From the NCBI GenBank assembly GCA_005792205.1, contig SXSO01000137.1, forward strand, positions 1-20,184: a stretch of 20,184 nt of DNA, given 5' to 3'. The notes under the pieces were generated by a model. That model did not search any database and was not told the DNA's origin. It saw only the letters and a program-made list of their open reading frames with translations. The position numbers and the translations under genes were made by a program. Shown piece by piece: positions 8,244 through 16,964 of the stretch. The DNA comes from Bacteroidota bacterium (lineage in GTDB: Bacteria > Bacteroidota > Ignavibacteria > UBA10030 > F1-140-MAGs086). Numbering within the stretch: the stretch's first letter is position 1; each line of letters starts with the position of its first letter.

Positions 8244-8815
8244 TGGAAAAAATAAAATTTAACATACAAAATATTGAAATTGATAAATCTCTTTACAAAA
8301 AGGGATTTATCGGTGAAAATTCACCATTACAATGTGATGGTGCATGTTGTAAATACGGCGTTTATGTTGATATAAATGAAAAAGAAAAAATTTTGGCACA
8401 TAGCAAACTAATTAAAAAATATTTTGATGAAACACAAAATTTAGATTCTTCAAAATGGTTTGAAGAAAAAGAAGTTGAAGACACCGACTTTCCTTCAAAA
8501 AAATGTGTTGGAACAGAAGTATTCAATGATAAATGTGTATTCCTAAATAAAAATGGAAAATGTGTGTTACAACAAACAGCAATCGCAGAAAAAATGCATC
8601 CTTGGGAATTGAAGCCATTTTATTGTATTGCTTTTCCACTTACAGTTGTAGATAAAAAAATTGAATGGGATGATATGCTTCAAGGAGAAAAAATGTGTTG
8701 TTCTGCATTTGAAAATTTTTCAACTAACTGCGTTACCTCTTGTAAAATTGAATTGGATTATATTTTGGGAAATTCAGGAAATGAAGTTTTAAAAACAAAA
8801 CACAATGAACTTTGA
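8243..8815 (+). CDS. Cysteine-cluster protein of the YkgJ/DUF3109 type
   Basis: A 190-residue soluble protein with eleven cysteines and no signal peptide or membrane segment. C31-x3-C35-C36 (CDGACCKYG), C98-x8-C107 (CVFLNKNGKC) and C128 in KPFYCIAFPL resemble the spacing of the YkgJ (CxxCxxCC, PF03692) and DUF3109 families, which are thought to bind zinc or an iron-sulfur cluster. C88, C152-C153, C163 and C167 add to it. The function of these families is unknown. The ATG shares a base with the fabD stop and the gene's end overlaps fabG by 11 bases, so it is an integral part of the fab operon. The family call is from motif spacing by eye; that it is a real gene is secure from length, overlaps and composition. 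Confidence 0.8.
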   Translation: MEKIKFNIQNIEIDKSLYKKGFIGENSPLQCDGACCKYGVYVDINEKEKILAHSKLIKKYFDETQNLDSSKWFEEKEVEDTDFPSKKCVGTEVFNDKCVFLNKNGKCVLQQTAIAEKMHPWELKPFYCIAFPLTVVDKKIEWDDMLQGEKMCCSAFENFSTNCVTSCKIELDYILGNSGNEVLKTKHNEL

Positions 8816-9554
8816 ATTCAAAAATAAAACTGCAATTGTAACTGGTGCAACACGTGGAATTGGAAAATCAATCGCAATTGAGTTGGCAAAAAATGGTTGC
8901 AATATTATATTTACTTACAAAAGTTCATCTTCACAAGCAAATGAAACTGAAAATGAAATCAAAAAATATGGAGTAAAATGTAAATCGTTTCAAACTGATG
9001 TTGCAAATTTTGAAGAAGCAAAAAATGTTGTGGAAACTGTTGTAACGGAATTTGGTAAAATTGATATTCTCATAAATTCAGCAGGAATTACAAAAGATAC
9101 CCTTCTTATGCGAATGAAAGAAGTGGATTTCCAAAATGTCATTGACACAAATTTGAAAGGCGTTTTTAATTACACAAATGCTGTTGCAAAATTTATGCTT
9201 TCCGCAAGAAGTGGAAAAATAATAAATATTACTTCAGTTGTTGGAATTACAGGAAATGCGGGACAATCAAATTATGCAGCATCAAAAGCAGGAATTATTG
9301 GCTTCACAAAATCAATTGCTAAGGAATTTGCATCACGAAATATACAAGTTAATTCAATTGCTCCAGGATTTATTGAAACTGATATGACAAGGGATTTAAA
9401 CGAAGAACAAAAAAAACTTATTTTAGAAAAAATTCCAATGAAACGAATTGCAAGTCCAACAGAAATTGCAAATGTAGTATGTTTTCTTGCATCTGATTTT
9501 GCAAATTATATAACGGGACAAACAATTTGTGTTGATGGTGGAATGGTAATGTAA
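8805..9554 (+). CDS. fabG: 3-oxoacyl-ACP reductase
   Basis: A 249-residue short-chain dehydrogenase/reductase that reduces 3-oxoacyl-ACP with NADPH, the first reduction of each elongation round. Visible sites are the cofactor loop TGATRGIG (13-20), D66, NSAG (91-94), and the catalytic tetrad N116, S144, Y157 and K161 (YAASKAG). PGFIETDM follows at 187-194. The C-terminal TGQTICVDGGMVM is typical of FabG. The fab-operon setting supports FabG over other members of this large family. The ATG at 8805 lies inside the preceding gene, giving an 11-base overlap. After fabG comes the longest gap in the operon (67 bases). Confidence 0.95.
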   Translation: MNFEFKNKTAIVTGATRGIGKSIAIELAKNGCNIIFTYKSSSSQANETENEIKKYGVKCKSFQTDVANFEEAKNVVETVVTEFGKIDILINSAGITKDTLLMRMKEVDFQNVIDTNLKGVFNYTNAVAKFMLSARSGKIINITSVVGITGNAGQSNYAASKAGIIGFTKSIAKEFASRNIQVNSIAPGFIETDMTRDLNEEQKKLILEKIPMKRIASPTEIANVVCFLASDFANYITGQTICVDGGMVM

Positions 9555-9621
9555 AAAATAAATTTTTATATTTTTTAAAAATTTTTATCAAATATTTATA
9601 AACAAAAAAGAAAAAATAAAG
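9555..9621 (+). other. fabG-acpP gap with an all-A/T inverted repeat
   Basis: This 67-base gap is the only sizeable space inside the fab operon. It holds a 9-base perfect inverted repeat, AAATTTTTA at 9560-9568 with TAAAAATTT at 9576-9584 (7-base loop), made only of A and T. It is too weak to be a convincing terminator by itself. It may be a processing or attenuation point, or mark an internal promoter that lets acpP be made in excess. I found no good promoter match, so the role is open. The acpP ATG is preceded by an A-rich leader ending AAAG. Confidence 0.4.
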
Positions 9622-9852
9622 ATGGATATAGAAGCAAAAGTTAAAGAAATAATTATGACAAAACTTGGAGTTGATGCTTCACAAATCACTCCACAAGCAT
9701 CATTCACAAATGATTTGGGTGCTGATTCACTTGATACAGTTGAACTTGTAATGGAATTTGAAAAAGCATTCAATATTTCAATTTCAGATGAAGATGCAGA
9801 AAAAATTACAACTGTTGAAAGTGCTATAAATTATATCAAAGCAAAACTTTAA
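9622..9852 (+). CDS. acpP: Acyl carrier protein
   Basis: A 76-residue ACP, standard size, small and acidic. The 4'-phosphopantetheine attachment serine is S36 in GADSLDTVELV, the near-universal ACP motif. Helix III follows with DEDAEKITTVESAI. It carries growing acyl chains between FabD, FabH, FabG, FabF and PlsX, most of which are encoded beside it. It lies 67 bases after fabG and 16 bases before fabF. The larger upstream gap may allow separate control, as ACP is normally needed in much higher amounts than the enzymes. Confidence 0.97.
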   Translation: MDIEAKVKEIIMTKLGVDASQITPQASFTNDLGADSLDTVELVMEFEKAFNISISDEDAEKITTVESAINYIKAKL

Positions 9853-9868
9853 ATTTTTTTCAAAATTT

Positions 9869-11125
9869 ATGCCCAAAATAAAACATCGTAGAGTTGTTGT
9901 AACAGGACTTGGCGCTGTAACTCCAATTGGAATTGGAATTGACAATTTTTGGAATTCAATGATGGAAGGAAAAAGTGGAGTTAACAAAACTACTCGTTTT
10001 GATATGAGTAATTATGAAACTCAAATTTCTGCAGAAATTAAAAATTTTTCTCCACTTGATTTCATTGATAGAAAAACAGTGCAACGAATGGATTTATTTA
10101 CTCAATTTGCAATTGCTGCTTCTGAACTTGCAGTAAAAGATGCAGAGATAAATTTTGAAAAATTAAATAGGGAAAGAATTGGTGTTGTGTTTGGTTCAGG
10201 AATTGGAGGAATGGAAACTAACTTAAGGCAACACCAAAATTTATTTGAAGCAAAAGGACCACATAGAATTAGTCCGTTTTATATTCCAATGCTGATTCCT
10301 GATATTGCTTCTGGATATATTTCAATGCGTTTTCAAGTGAAAGGACCAAACTACGCAACTGTTTCAGCATGTGCAACATCTGCTCATTCAATTGCAGATG
10401 GAATGATGCTGATTGAAAGAGGTAATGCTGATATGATGATTGTTGGTGGAGCTGAAGCTCCAATAACTGAAATGGGAGTTGCAGGTTTTAATGCAATGAA
10501 AGCAATGTCAGTAAGAAATGATGAACCACAAAAAGCAAGTCGTCCATTTGATAAAGAAAGAGATGGATTTGTAATGGGAGAAGGTGGTGGCGTTTTAATT
10601 TTGGAAGAACTTCAATATGCATTAAATCGTGGAGCAAAAATTTATGCTGAAATTGCTGGATTTGGACTTACAGGAGATGCATATCATATTACACAACCAG
10701 CTCCAAATGGAGAAGGTGCTGTTCGTTCAATGAAACTTGCTCTTGAAGATGCAAACTTACTTCCACAAGATATAACATACATAAATGCTCATGGAACTTC
10801 AACACCTTTTAATGATAAATCTGAAACTGCTGCTATAAAACAAGTTTTTGGAGAACATGCATATAAAATGTATGTGAGTTCTACAAAATCAATGACGGGA
10901 CATTTACTTGGAGCTGCTGGTTCAGTTGAAGCAATTGCAACAATTCTTTCCATAAAAAATAACAGAATTCCTCCAACAATAAATTACGAATTTAAAGATC
11001 CTTATTGCGATTTAAATTATGTTCCAAACACACCAATTGAAACACAAGTTAATGCAGCAATCAGCAACACATTTGGATTTGGAGGACATAATGCGTCTAT
11101 CTTATTTAAAAAATTTATAGAGTGA
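9869..11125 (+). CDS. fabF: Beta-ketoacyl-ACP synthase II
   Basis: A 418-residue elongating condensing enzyme of the KAS II type. The catalytic residues are C168 (SACATSAHS), H308 (NAHGTSTPFND), K340 (SSTKSMTGH) and H345, the Cys-His-His set that separates FabF/FabB from FabH. The N-terminal VVVTGLGAVTPIGIG (9-23) and GFGGHNASILF near the C-terminus are typical. Position right after acpP favours FabF over FabB. Its TGA overlaps the GTG start of rnc by 4 bases, so rnc translation is probably coupled to it. Confidence 0.95.
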   Translation: MPKIKHRRVVVTGLGAVTPIGIGIDNFWNSMMEGKSGVNKTTRFDMSNYETQISAEIKNFSPLDFIDRKTVQRMDLFTQFAIAASELAVKDAEINFEKLNRERIGVVFGSGIGGMETNLRQHQNLFEAKGPHRISPFYIPMLIPDIASGYISMRFQVKGPNYATVSACATSAHSIADGMMLIERGNADMMIVGGAEAPITEMGVAGFNAMKAMSVRNDEPQKASRPFDKERDGFVMGEGGGVLILEELQYALNRGAKIYAEIAGFGLTGDAYHITQPAPNGEGAVRSMKLALEDANLLPQDITYINAHGTSTPFNDKSETAAIKQVFGEHAYKMYVSSTKSMTGHLLGAAGSVEAIATILSIKNNRIPPTINYEFKDPYCDLNYVPNTPIETQVNAAISNTFGFGGHNASILFKKFIE

Positions 11126-11841
11126 AATTTTCATTTTTCTTTAAAAAGAAAACTCTTCTTCCACACAAACTTTCCGAACTTTCCAAGATAATAAATTATA
11201 AAATTAAATCTCCAAATATTTTTTTGGAAGCACTGACTCATAGTTCATTACAAAAAAAATCATATGAACGACTTGAATTTTTAGGAGATAGTATTTTAAA
11301 TTTTTTAGTTGCAGAATATTTTTTTTCTATTTATCCCGAAAAAAGTGAAGGAGAATTGACAAAAATTCGTTCACAAATTGTGAATAAAAAATCACTTGTA
11401 ATTTTGGCTGAACAAATCAAATTAGAAAAATTCATTGATTATGATGAGCGAATATTAAATTTGAATGAAAAAAAAATTGATTCAATTTTAGCAGATTCCT
11501 TTGAAGCATTAATTGCAGCCATTTTTCAAGACGGCGGAATAAACGAAACAAAAAAATTTTTGCAAACTCAAATTTCTATTGCACTTCAAAAAAAATTTCT
11601 AAAAATACAAGATGAAAATTTTAAGGGACAATTATTAGAACTCACTCAATCAAAAAAAATCGGTACTCCAACTTATAATGTAATTTCAGAAGATGGAGAA
11701 CCTCACAACAAAACATTCGTAGTAGAAATAAAAATCAAAGAAAAACCGTATGCAACAGGAAGTGGAAAAAACAAAAAAGAAGCTGAACAAATTGCTGCAA
11801 ATCTCACTCTTAAAATTTTAGAAAAAGAAAATCCAAACTAA
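11122..11841 (+). CDS. rnc: Ribonuclease III
   Basis: A 239-residue RNase III that cuts double-stranded RNA, including rRNA precursors. The nuclease domain (about 15-155) has the signature ERLEFLGDSIL (49-59) with E52 and D56, and the second acidic pair D125/E128 in DSFEALIAA that completes the two-metal site. A double-stranded-RNA-binding domain follows (about 165-235; GQLLELTQ...KKEAEQIAA). A lysine/phenylalanine-rich leader precedes the fold. The start is GTG at 11122, overlapping fabF by 4 bases. rnc behind acpP-fabF is a common arrangement. The last 24 bases overlap, tail to tail, the end of the minus-strand antiporter gene. Confidence 0.95.
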   Translation: MKFSFFFKKKTLLPHKLSELSKIINYKIKSPNIFLEALTHSSLQKKSYERLEFLGDSILNFLVAEYFFSIYPEKSEGELTKIRSQIVNKKSLVILAEQIKLEKFIDYDERILNLNEKKIDSILADSFEALIAAIFQDGGINETKKFLQTQISIALQKKFLKIQDENFKGQLLELTQSKKIGTPTYNVISEDGEPHNKTFVVEIKIKEKPYATGSGKNKKEAEQIAANLTLKILEKENPN

Positions 11842-13188
11842 AATAAAAATTGGAACTAAAATTGGAAGTGAAAATTTGTAAATGTATTCCAGAAAATGTG
11901 GTGTTTTTATATGCTTATGCTGAGCAATTGAATTTATCATAAAATTTGGTCCATTTCCGATATAAGTCATTGCTCCAAAAAAAACTGAGCCCAAAGAAAT
12001 TGCTTTAATATAAATTGATTTATTTGCAAGTAGAAATGCAGTTTTTAAATTTTCATTTGTAATATGAAAATTATTTTTCAAAATAAAATTGTATGTGTTT
12101 TGAATCGGCTGCGAATAGTTAGACAAATTTTCCCCATTTGTAGAAATTAAATTTTTAATTTGAGTAATAATTTCATCATTTACAAATAGGCCAATTATTG
12201 TACTAAAAAAGCTTAAATATGTTGGAGCATTATCTAAAAAACTTGAAAGAGTTCCACTTCCCCAAAAAAAATTTCCCGCAGAAATAAGCTCAAGTTTATT
12301 AGAATTAAATTCTAACCATTGAAGAGCAGGAATCATTGTTGCAAAAATTCCAGCAAAAATAATTACAACTTCTTTTATAGGAGCAAAACTAAAATCATTC
12401 TGTTCATAAATCATTTTTGAAGTCAAAAAATAAGACACAGCTGCTGAACTCAGCATTAAAGTTTCTCTAATAAAAATTGGGTTTTGCAAAAATACAGAAA
12501 ACAAAACAATCAAAAGAAAAAACAAATTATAAGTTCCTGTACATTTTATCGCTATATGTTTTTCAAAATCATGTTTTTCAGAATCATGGAGAAATTTTTG
12601 AAACGAAATTTTATCAAATACATAAAACACTAAAAGTAAAATTGAAATTGTAAAAATCCATTCTATAAAAACATTTTCTACAATCCAAAAAAACGGAATC
12701 CCTTTCAAATACCCAAGAAAAAGCGGTGGATCTCCAATTGGAGTTAAACTTCCTCCAATGTTACTTACAATAAAAATAAAAAACACAATATGAAATGCTG
12801 AAATTCTTGGCTTATTAAAACGAATAAATGGACGAATTAAAAGTATAGATGCTCCCGTTGTTCCAATAAAATTTGAAATAATTGCTCCAATAAAAAGAAA
12901 AATTACATTTTTAAATGGTGTTGAAATGCCTTTAATTTCAATATGAATTCCACTTGTAATTATAAATAGAGATAAAATCAAAATAATAAAACTTACATAT
13001 TCATTCGCCGTATGAACTAAAATTTCTTTTTGATTTAGAAAAGAATAATATACAACTACAATTGCTCCAAATCCAAAAGAGATGTATGGAAAAATTTTTT
13101 CCCAAACATTTTTATTGATAAGCGGAAAAATTGCAACTGAAAGGAGAAGAAAAAAAAATGGAAGAATAGATATTGGATTTATATTCAT
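11818..13188 (-). CDS. NhaD/ArsB-like sodium:proton antiporter family membrane protein
   Basis: A 456-residue integral membrane protein with roughly 11-13 hydrophobic segments, of the ion transporter (NhaD/ArsB/CitT) type. Numbering from the ATG, the discontinuous-helix motifs are SNIGGSLTPIGDPPLF (142-157) and, in the second half, MTYIGNGPNFM (407-417). Conserved-looking polar patches are FIGTTGASI (107-115) and SFLDNAPTYLSFFST (316-330). It most likely exchanges Na+ for H+ in the inner membrane, though the ion cannot be fixed by eye and a carboxylate carrier is possible. The frame opens with TTG at 13191, but the next codon is ATG (13188), taken as the start, 12 bases after the nuoM stop. 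It is therefore probably the last gene of the nuo transcript. Its 3' end overlaps rnc by 24 bases. Confidence 0.82.
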   Translation of the reverse strand: MNINPISILPFFFLLLSVAIFPLINKNVWEKIFPYISFGFGAIVVVYYSFLNQKEILVHTANEYVSFIILILSLFIITSGIHIEIKGISTPFKNVIFLFIGAIISNFIGTTGASILLIRPFIRFNKPRISAFHIVFFIFIVSNIGGSLTPIGDPPLFLGYLKGIPFFWIVENVFIEWIFTISILLLVFYVFDKISFQKFLHDSEKHDFEKHIAIKCTGTYNLFFLLIVLFSVFLQNPIFIRETLMLSSAAVSYFLTSKMIYEQNDFSFAPIKEVVIIFAGIFATMIPALQWLEFNSNKLELISAGNFFWGSGTLSSFLDNAPTYLSFFSTIIGLFVNDEIITQIKNLISTNGENLSNYSQPIQNTYNFILKNNFHITNENLKTAFLLANKSIYIKAISLGSVFFGAMTYIGNGPNFMINSIAQHKHIKTPHFLEYIYKFSLPILVPIFILVWIFFF

Positions 13189-13200
13189 CAAATTTTAGAT

Positions 13201-14700
13201 TCACTTTGAAGTAATATTTATAATATTTTTTACAATTTCATTAGAAAAATTTTCTGAAATTTTTAAAAATGTATTTGGATAAATTCCAATCCAAACCATA
13301 AAAATTACAATTGGAATTAATATTGAAATTTCTCTCAAAGATAAGTCAGTCAAAGTTTTATTTTTTTCGTTTGTAATTTCTCCAAATATAATTCGTTGAT
13401 AAAGCCAAAATAAATATACTGCAGCAAAGATTACTCCAGTTGCAGAAATTATAGAAAAAATTTTATTATCTAAAACTTGTGATTTAAATGCTCCAAGTAA
13501 AATCAAAAATTCTCCAACAAAACCATTTAAAGATGGAAATCCAACTGAAGATAATGTAGCAATAAATAAAAATGTGGAGTAAATTGGCATCACTTTTGCA
13601 ATACCTCCGTAATGAGAAATTTCTCTTGTATGAGTTCTTTCATAAATCATTCCAACAAGTAAAAATAACATTCCCGTTGAAAGTCCATGATTTATCATTT
13701 GAATTATTGCTCCTTGTGTTCCTTCTACATTTCCAGAAAAAATTCCAAGTACAACAAACCCTAAATGACTAACAGAAGAATATGCTACAAGTTTTTTCAT
13801 ATCATCTTGTACAATAGAAACAAGTGCTCCATACACAATTCCAATCACTGCGAGAGTAGAAATATATGGAGCGAAAAAAATTGCTGCTTTAGGAAAAAAT
13901 GGAATACAAAACCTAATCAATCCATAAGTTCCCATCTTAAGAAGAATTCCCGCAAGAATTACACTTCCTGCTGTTGGTGCTTGAACATGTGCATCAGGAA
14001 GCCAAGTATGAAATGGGAAAAGTGGAACTTTAATTGCAAAACTCAATGCAAATGCTAAAAATAAAACCAATTGAATACTTTGAGAAATTTGAGTGGAAGT
14101 TTTTAAAATATCAAAATAATTTGTTGTAAAGTTTGCATTTGAACTTGCAAGCCATAAAATAGCAACAAGCATCAACAAACTCCCAAACATTGTATAAAGA
14201 AAAAACTTTACTGCAGCATAAACTCTATTTTCACCTCCCCAAATACCAATCAAAAAATACATTGGAATTAACATCACTTCCCAAAACATATAGAACAAAA
14301 ATAAATCAAGTGAAACAAAAACGCCAATCATTCCCGTTTCTAAAAATAAAATCATTGCAATAAATTGTTTTACATTTTTTTCAATAGATTTCCATGAAGC
14401 AATCAAAGCAATTGGAGTTAAAAATGTTGTCAACATCAAAAGAAGAAGCGAAAGTCCATCAACACCGACATAATAACTAACATTCAACGAACTTATCCAT
14501 AAAACATTTTCTACAAATTGCATTTCACTTTTTGTAGAATCAAAATTGAAATACAAATTCAAAGAGATAAAAAAAACTACAAATGTTGTAACAACTCCAA
14601 AATATTTTATAAATGTTTCTTGATCACTTTTCAATAGTAAAATAAAAATTCCTGCAAGTATGGGAATAAAAATTAAATATGAAATTAAATTTGAACTCAT
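13201..14700 (-). CDS. nuoM: NADH-quinone oxidoreductase subunit M
   Basis: A 499-residue antiporter-like subunit of respiratory complex I, full length, with about 14 membrane segments. It forms one of the proton channels of the membrane arm. Key charged residues are E141 (FWEVMLIPMYFLIG), K224 (AIKVPLFPFHTWLPDAH) and K255 (LLKMGTYGLIRF), matching the channel Glu and Lys of the family. YVGVDGLSLLL (77-87) and GFPSLNGFVGEFL (about 384-396) are NuoM-type signatures. The ATG at 14700 follows the nuoL stop by 1 base. No nuoN follows; the next gene is an antiporter-family protein. Confidence 0.96.
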   Translation of the reverse strand: MSSNLISYLIFIPILAGIFILLLKSDQETFIKYFGVVTTFVVFFISLNLYFNFDSTKSEMQFVENVLWISSLNVSYYVGVDGLSLLLLMLTTFLTPIALIASWKSIEKNVKQFIAMILFLETGMIGVFVSLDLFLFYMFWEVMLIPMYFLIGIWGGENRVYAAVKFFLYTMFGSLLMLVAILWLASSNANFTTNYFDILKTSTQISQSIQLVLFLAFALSFAIKVPLFPFHTWLPDAHVQAPTAGSVILAGILLKMGTYGLIRFCIPFFPKAAIFFAPYISTLAVIGIVYGALVSIVQDDMKKLVAYSSVSHLGFVVLGIFSGNVEGTQGAIIQMINHGLSTGMLFLLVGMIYERTHTREISHYGGIAKVMPIYSTFLFIATLSSVGFPSLNGFVGEFLILLGAFKSQVLDNKIFSIISATGVIFAAVYLFWLYQRIIFGEITNEKNKTLTDLSLREISILIPIVIFMVWIGIYPNTFLKISENFSNEIVKNIINITSK

Positions 14701-14701
14701 T

Positions 14702-16648
14702 TTATATCAATAAAATAAATATGATTACAACTACTCCAAATAAGAACACTGAAAGATAAGTTTGCACCATTCCTGTTTGAATATATTTGAATTTGAAACT
14801 AATTTTTTCAATAATACTTGCAACTCCATTGACAACTCCATCTATTATTTTTATATCAAAAATTTTCCATAAAAAGTTTTTTGACATTTGAAAAATTGGA
14901 TTCACAAACAAAAACTCATAAATCTCATCTACATAATATTTATTGAATAAAATTTTCCTAAACCCTTTAGCATTATTTTCAATTGTCTCTGTTTTTAGAA
15001 AAATTTTTCTTGCATAAAAAATACTTATCACAACAACCAAAATAGAAATAAACATCAATAAATATTCAGTAAAATGAGAAAACTTATGTGCTCCAAATTT
15101 TAAACTTCCTTTGCCAAAAATTGGCTCTAACCAATGATGCAAAAAACTATTTCCACCAAGTATTGATGGCACTCCAATAAGTCCTCCAATTCCTGATAAT
15201 ACTGCAAGAATTGTTAAAGTAGTTGTCATCGTCTTTGGCGATTCATGTGGGTGAATGTACTTCTCATCAAATCTTGGAGATTTTAAAAATGTTAAATAAA
15301 ACAATCTAAACATATAAAATGCAGTCATCATTGCACCAAAAATTCCTAATACCCAAAATAAAACATTTCCACTTTCAAATGTTTTCCAAAGTATTTCATC
15401 TTTACTAAAAAATCCTGCAAGTGGGGGAATTCCTGTAATTGCCAAAGTTCCTACAAAAAATGTTTTGTAAGTTATTGGCATATATTTTTTAAGTCCTCCC
15501 ATCTTCCGAATATTTTGCTCTTCATTTAATGAGTGAATTACTGAGCCAGCACCAAGAAATAAAAGTGCTTTAAAAAACGCATGAGTAATTACATGAAAAA
15601 CTCCCGCAGTAAATGCTCCAACTCCCAATCCCAAAAACATATATCCAAGTTGGCTTACAGTGGAATATGCAAGAATTTTTTTTATATCATTTTGTACAAG
15701 TCCAATTGATGCTGCAATAAGTGTAGTTAAAATTCCAATAGTTGCAACAACTTGCATTGTAATTGGAGAAAGTGAAAATAAAATTGAACATCGTGCAATC
15801 ATATAAATTCCAGAAGTAACCATTGTTGCCGCATGAATTAAAGCACTCACTGGAGTTGGTCCTGCCATCGCATCAGGAAGCCAAACAAAAAGTGGAATTT
15901 GTGCTGACTTTCCTATTGCTCCAATAAAAAGAAAGAGTGTAATGAGTGTAACTGTTGTTTCATCAATTCCAAAATTAGAAACATGTTTAAAAACATTGGT
16001 AAAATCTAAAGTTTCAAATTTTGAAAAAATCATAAAGATCGCAAGTAAAAATCCAAAATCTCCAATTCTATTTACAACAAATGCTTTTTTAGCAGCATCT
16101 ACAGTGAGTGATTTTTTTTCATAACCTCCAACTTCAAATTTTCTATCATACCAAAAACCAATCAACAAATATGAACACAATCCAACACCTTCCCATCCAA
16201 GAAACATCAAAAGAAAATTATCTGCCAAAACCAAAATTAACATCATCACAATGAATAAATTTAGATATGCAAAAAATCTTGCAAATCCTCTATCTCCTTT
16301 CATATAACCAATACTATAGAGATGAATCAAAAATCCAACTCCTGTAATTACAAGTGTAAAAAGTATTGATAATTCATCTAAAATAAAAGCAAATGATGTT
16401 GAAAATTTCCCAACTTTTATCCATTCAAAAAAATTATAGATAAGTTTTTTTTCTCCACTTTTGAAAAGCATTTCCATAAAAATTTGAACCGCAATTAAAA
16501 ACGGAATTAAAATTGAAATACTTCCAATTAATCCAATTATTTTTTCGGAGTTAATTTTTTTTCCAAACAATCCATTTATAAAAAAACCAAAAAGTGGAAA
16601 CAGTAAAATCAAATAAAAAAATTCTGACATTAGAAAACCATTTACCAT
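14702..16648 (-). CDS. nuoL: NADH-quinone oxidoreductase subunit L
   Basis: A 648-residue NuoL, the outermost antiporter-like subunit of complex I. It has the expected 14 or more membrane segments plus the long C-terminal extension that forms the lateral helix along the membrane arm. Channel residues are E153 (GWEGVGLCSYLLIGFWY) and K247 (AIGKSAQIPLFVWLPDAM). AGPTPVSALIHAATMV (262-277) and FFKALLFLGAGSVIH are classic NuoL sequence. The ATG at 16648 overlaps the nuoK stop by 7 bases. A second in-frame ATG at 16630 (MSEFFYLILLFPLFG) leaves an 11-base gap and gives an N-terminus closer to that usual for NuoL, so the first six residues may not be translated. Confidence 0.96.
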   Translation of the reverse strand: MVNGFLMSEFFYLILLFPLFGFFINGLFGKKINSEKIIGLIGSISILIPFLIAVQIFMEMLFKSGEKKLIYNFFEWIKVGKFSTSFAFILDELSILFTLVITGVGFLIHLYSIGYMKGDRGFARFFAYLNLFIVMMLILVLADNFLLMFLGWEGVGLCSYLLIGFWYDRKFEVGGYEKKSLTVDAAKKAFVVNRIGDFGFLLAIFMIFSKFETLDFTNVFKHVSNFGIDETTVTLITLFLFIGAIGKSAQIPLFVWLPDAMAGPTPVSALIHAATMVTSGIYMIARCSILFSLSPITMQVVATIGILTTLIAASIGLVQNDIKKILAYSTVSQLGYMFLGLGVGAFTAGVFHVITHAFFKALLFLGAGSVIHSLNEEQNIRKMGGLKKYMPITYKTFFVGTLAITGIPPLAGFFSKDEILWKTFESGNVLFWVLGIFGAMMTAFYMFRLFYLTFLKSPRFDEKYIHPHESPKTMTTTLTILAVLSGIGGLIGVPSILGGNSFLHHWLEPIFGKGSLKFGAHKFSHFTEYLLMFISILVVVISIFYARKIFLKTETIENNAKGFRKILFNKYYVDEIYEFLFVNPIFQMSKNFLWKIFDIKIIDGVVNGVASIIEKISFKFKYIQTGMVQTYLSVFLFGVVVIIFILLI

Positions 16649-16944
16649 TTCAAAATATTTATTTCATCAATGTTGAGTGTTTGTTTATTGCGAAAAAGTG
16701 CAATTACAATTGAAAGACCAATTGCAGCTTCTGCTGCAGCAACAGTTATCACAAAAAAGACAAAAAGTTGTCCTTCGTTTGAACCATTAAATGCAGAAAA
16801 AGAAATAAATGTAAGATTAACTGCATTCAGCATAAGTTCAATACACATAAAAATAATAATTGCATTTCGCTGCGTTACAACACCAATTACTCCGATTATA
16901 AAAAGTGCTGCACTTATGATTAGATAGTTATGAAGTGGGACCAT
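16642..16944 (-). CDS. nuoK: NADH-quinone oxidoreductase subunit K
   Basis: A 100-residue, three-helix NuoK, standard length. The two buried glutamates essential for proton transfer are present: E36 in CIELMLNAVNLTF and E72 in AAAEAAIGLS. It couples the quinone-side subunits to the antiporter-like subunits of complex I. It is the first gene of this minus-strand cluster. nuoJ, which usually precedes it, is absent; the divergent msrBA gene starts 60 bases away. A good Bacteroidetes-style promoter sits just upstream, so nuoK-L-M appears to be its own transcription unit. Confidence 0.96.
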   Translation of the reverse strand: MVPLHNYLIISAALFIIGVIGVVTQRNAIIIFMCIELMLNAVNLTFISFSAFNGSNEGQLFVFFVITVAAAEAAIGLSIVIALFRNKQTLNIDEINILKW

Positions 16945-16964
16945 TATTTTTCAATAAAATTTTT

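Noticed and set aside
11832..11854. TCCAA...TTGGA dyad near the rnc end as a terminator
   Set aside because: The arms are only about 5 bases with a long loop and no T run follows, so it is not a credible terminator.
13765..14058. A 97-codon Asn/Ser/Cys-rich frame antisense to nuoM
   Set aside because: Composition reflects reverse reading of hydrophobic codons, and the nuoM reading is certain.
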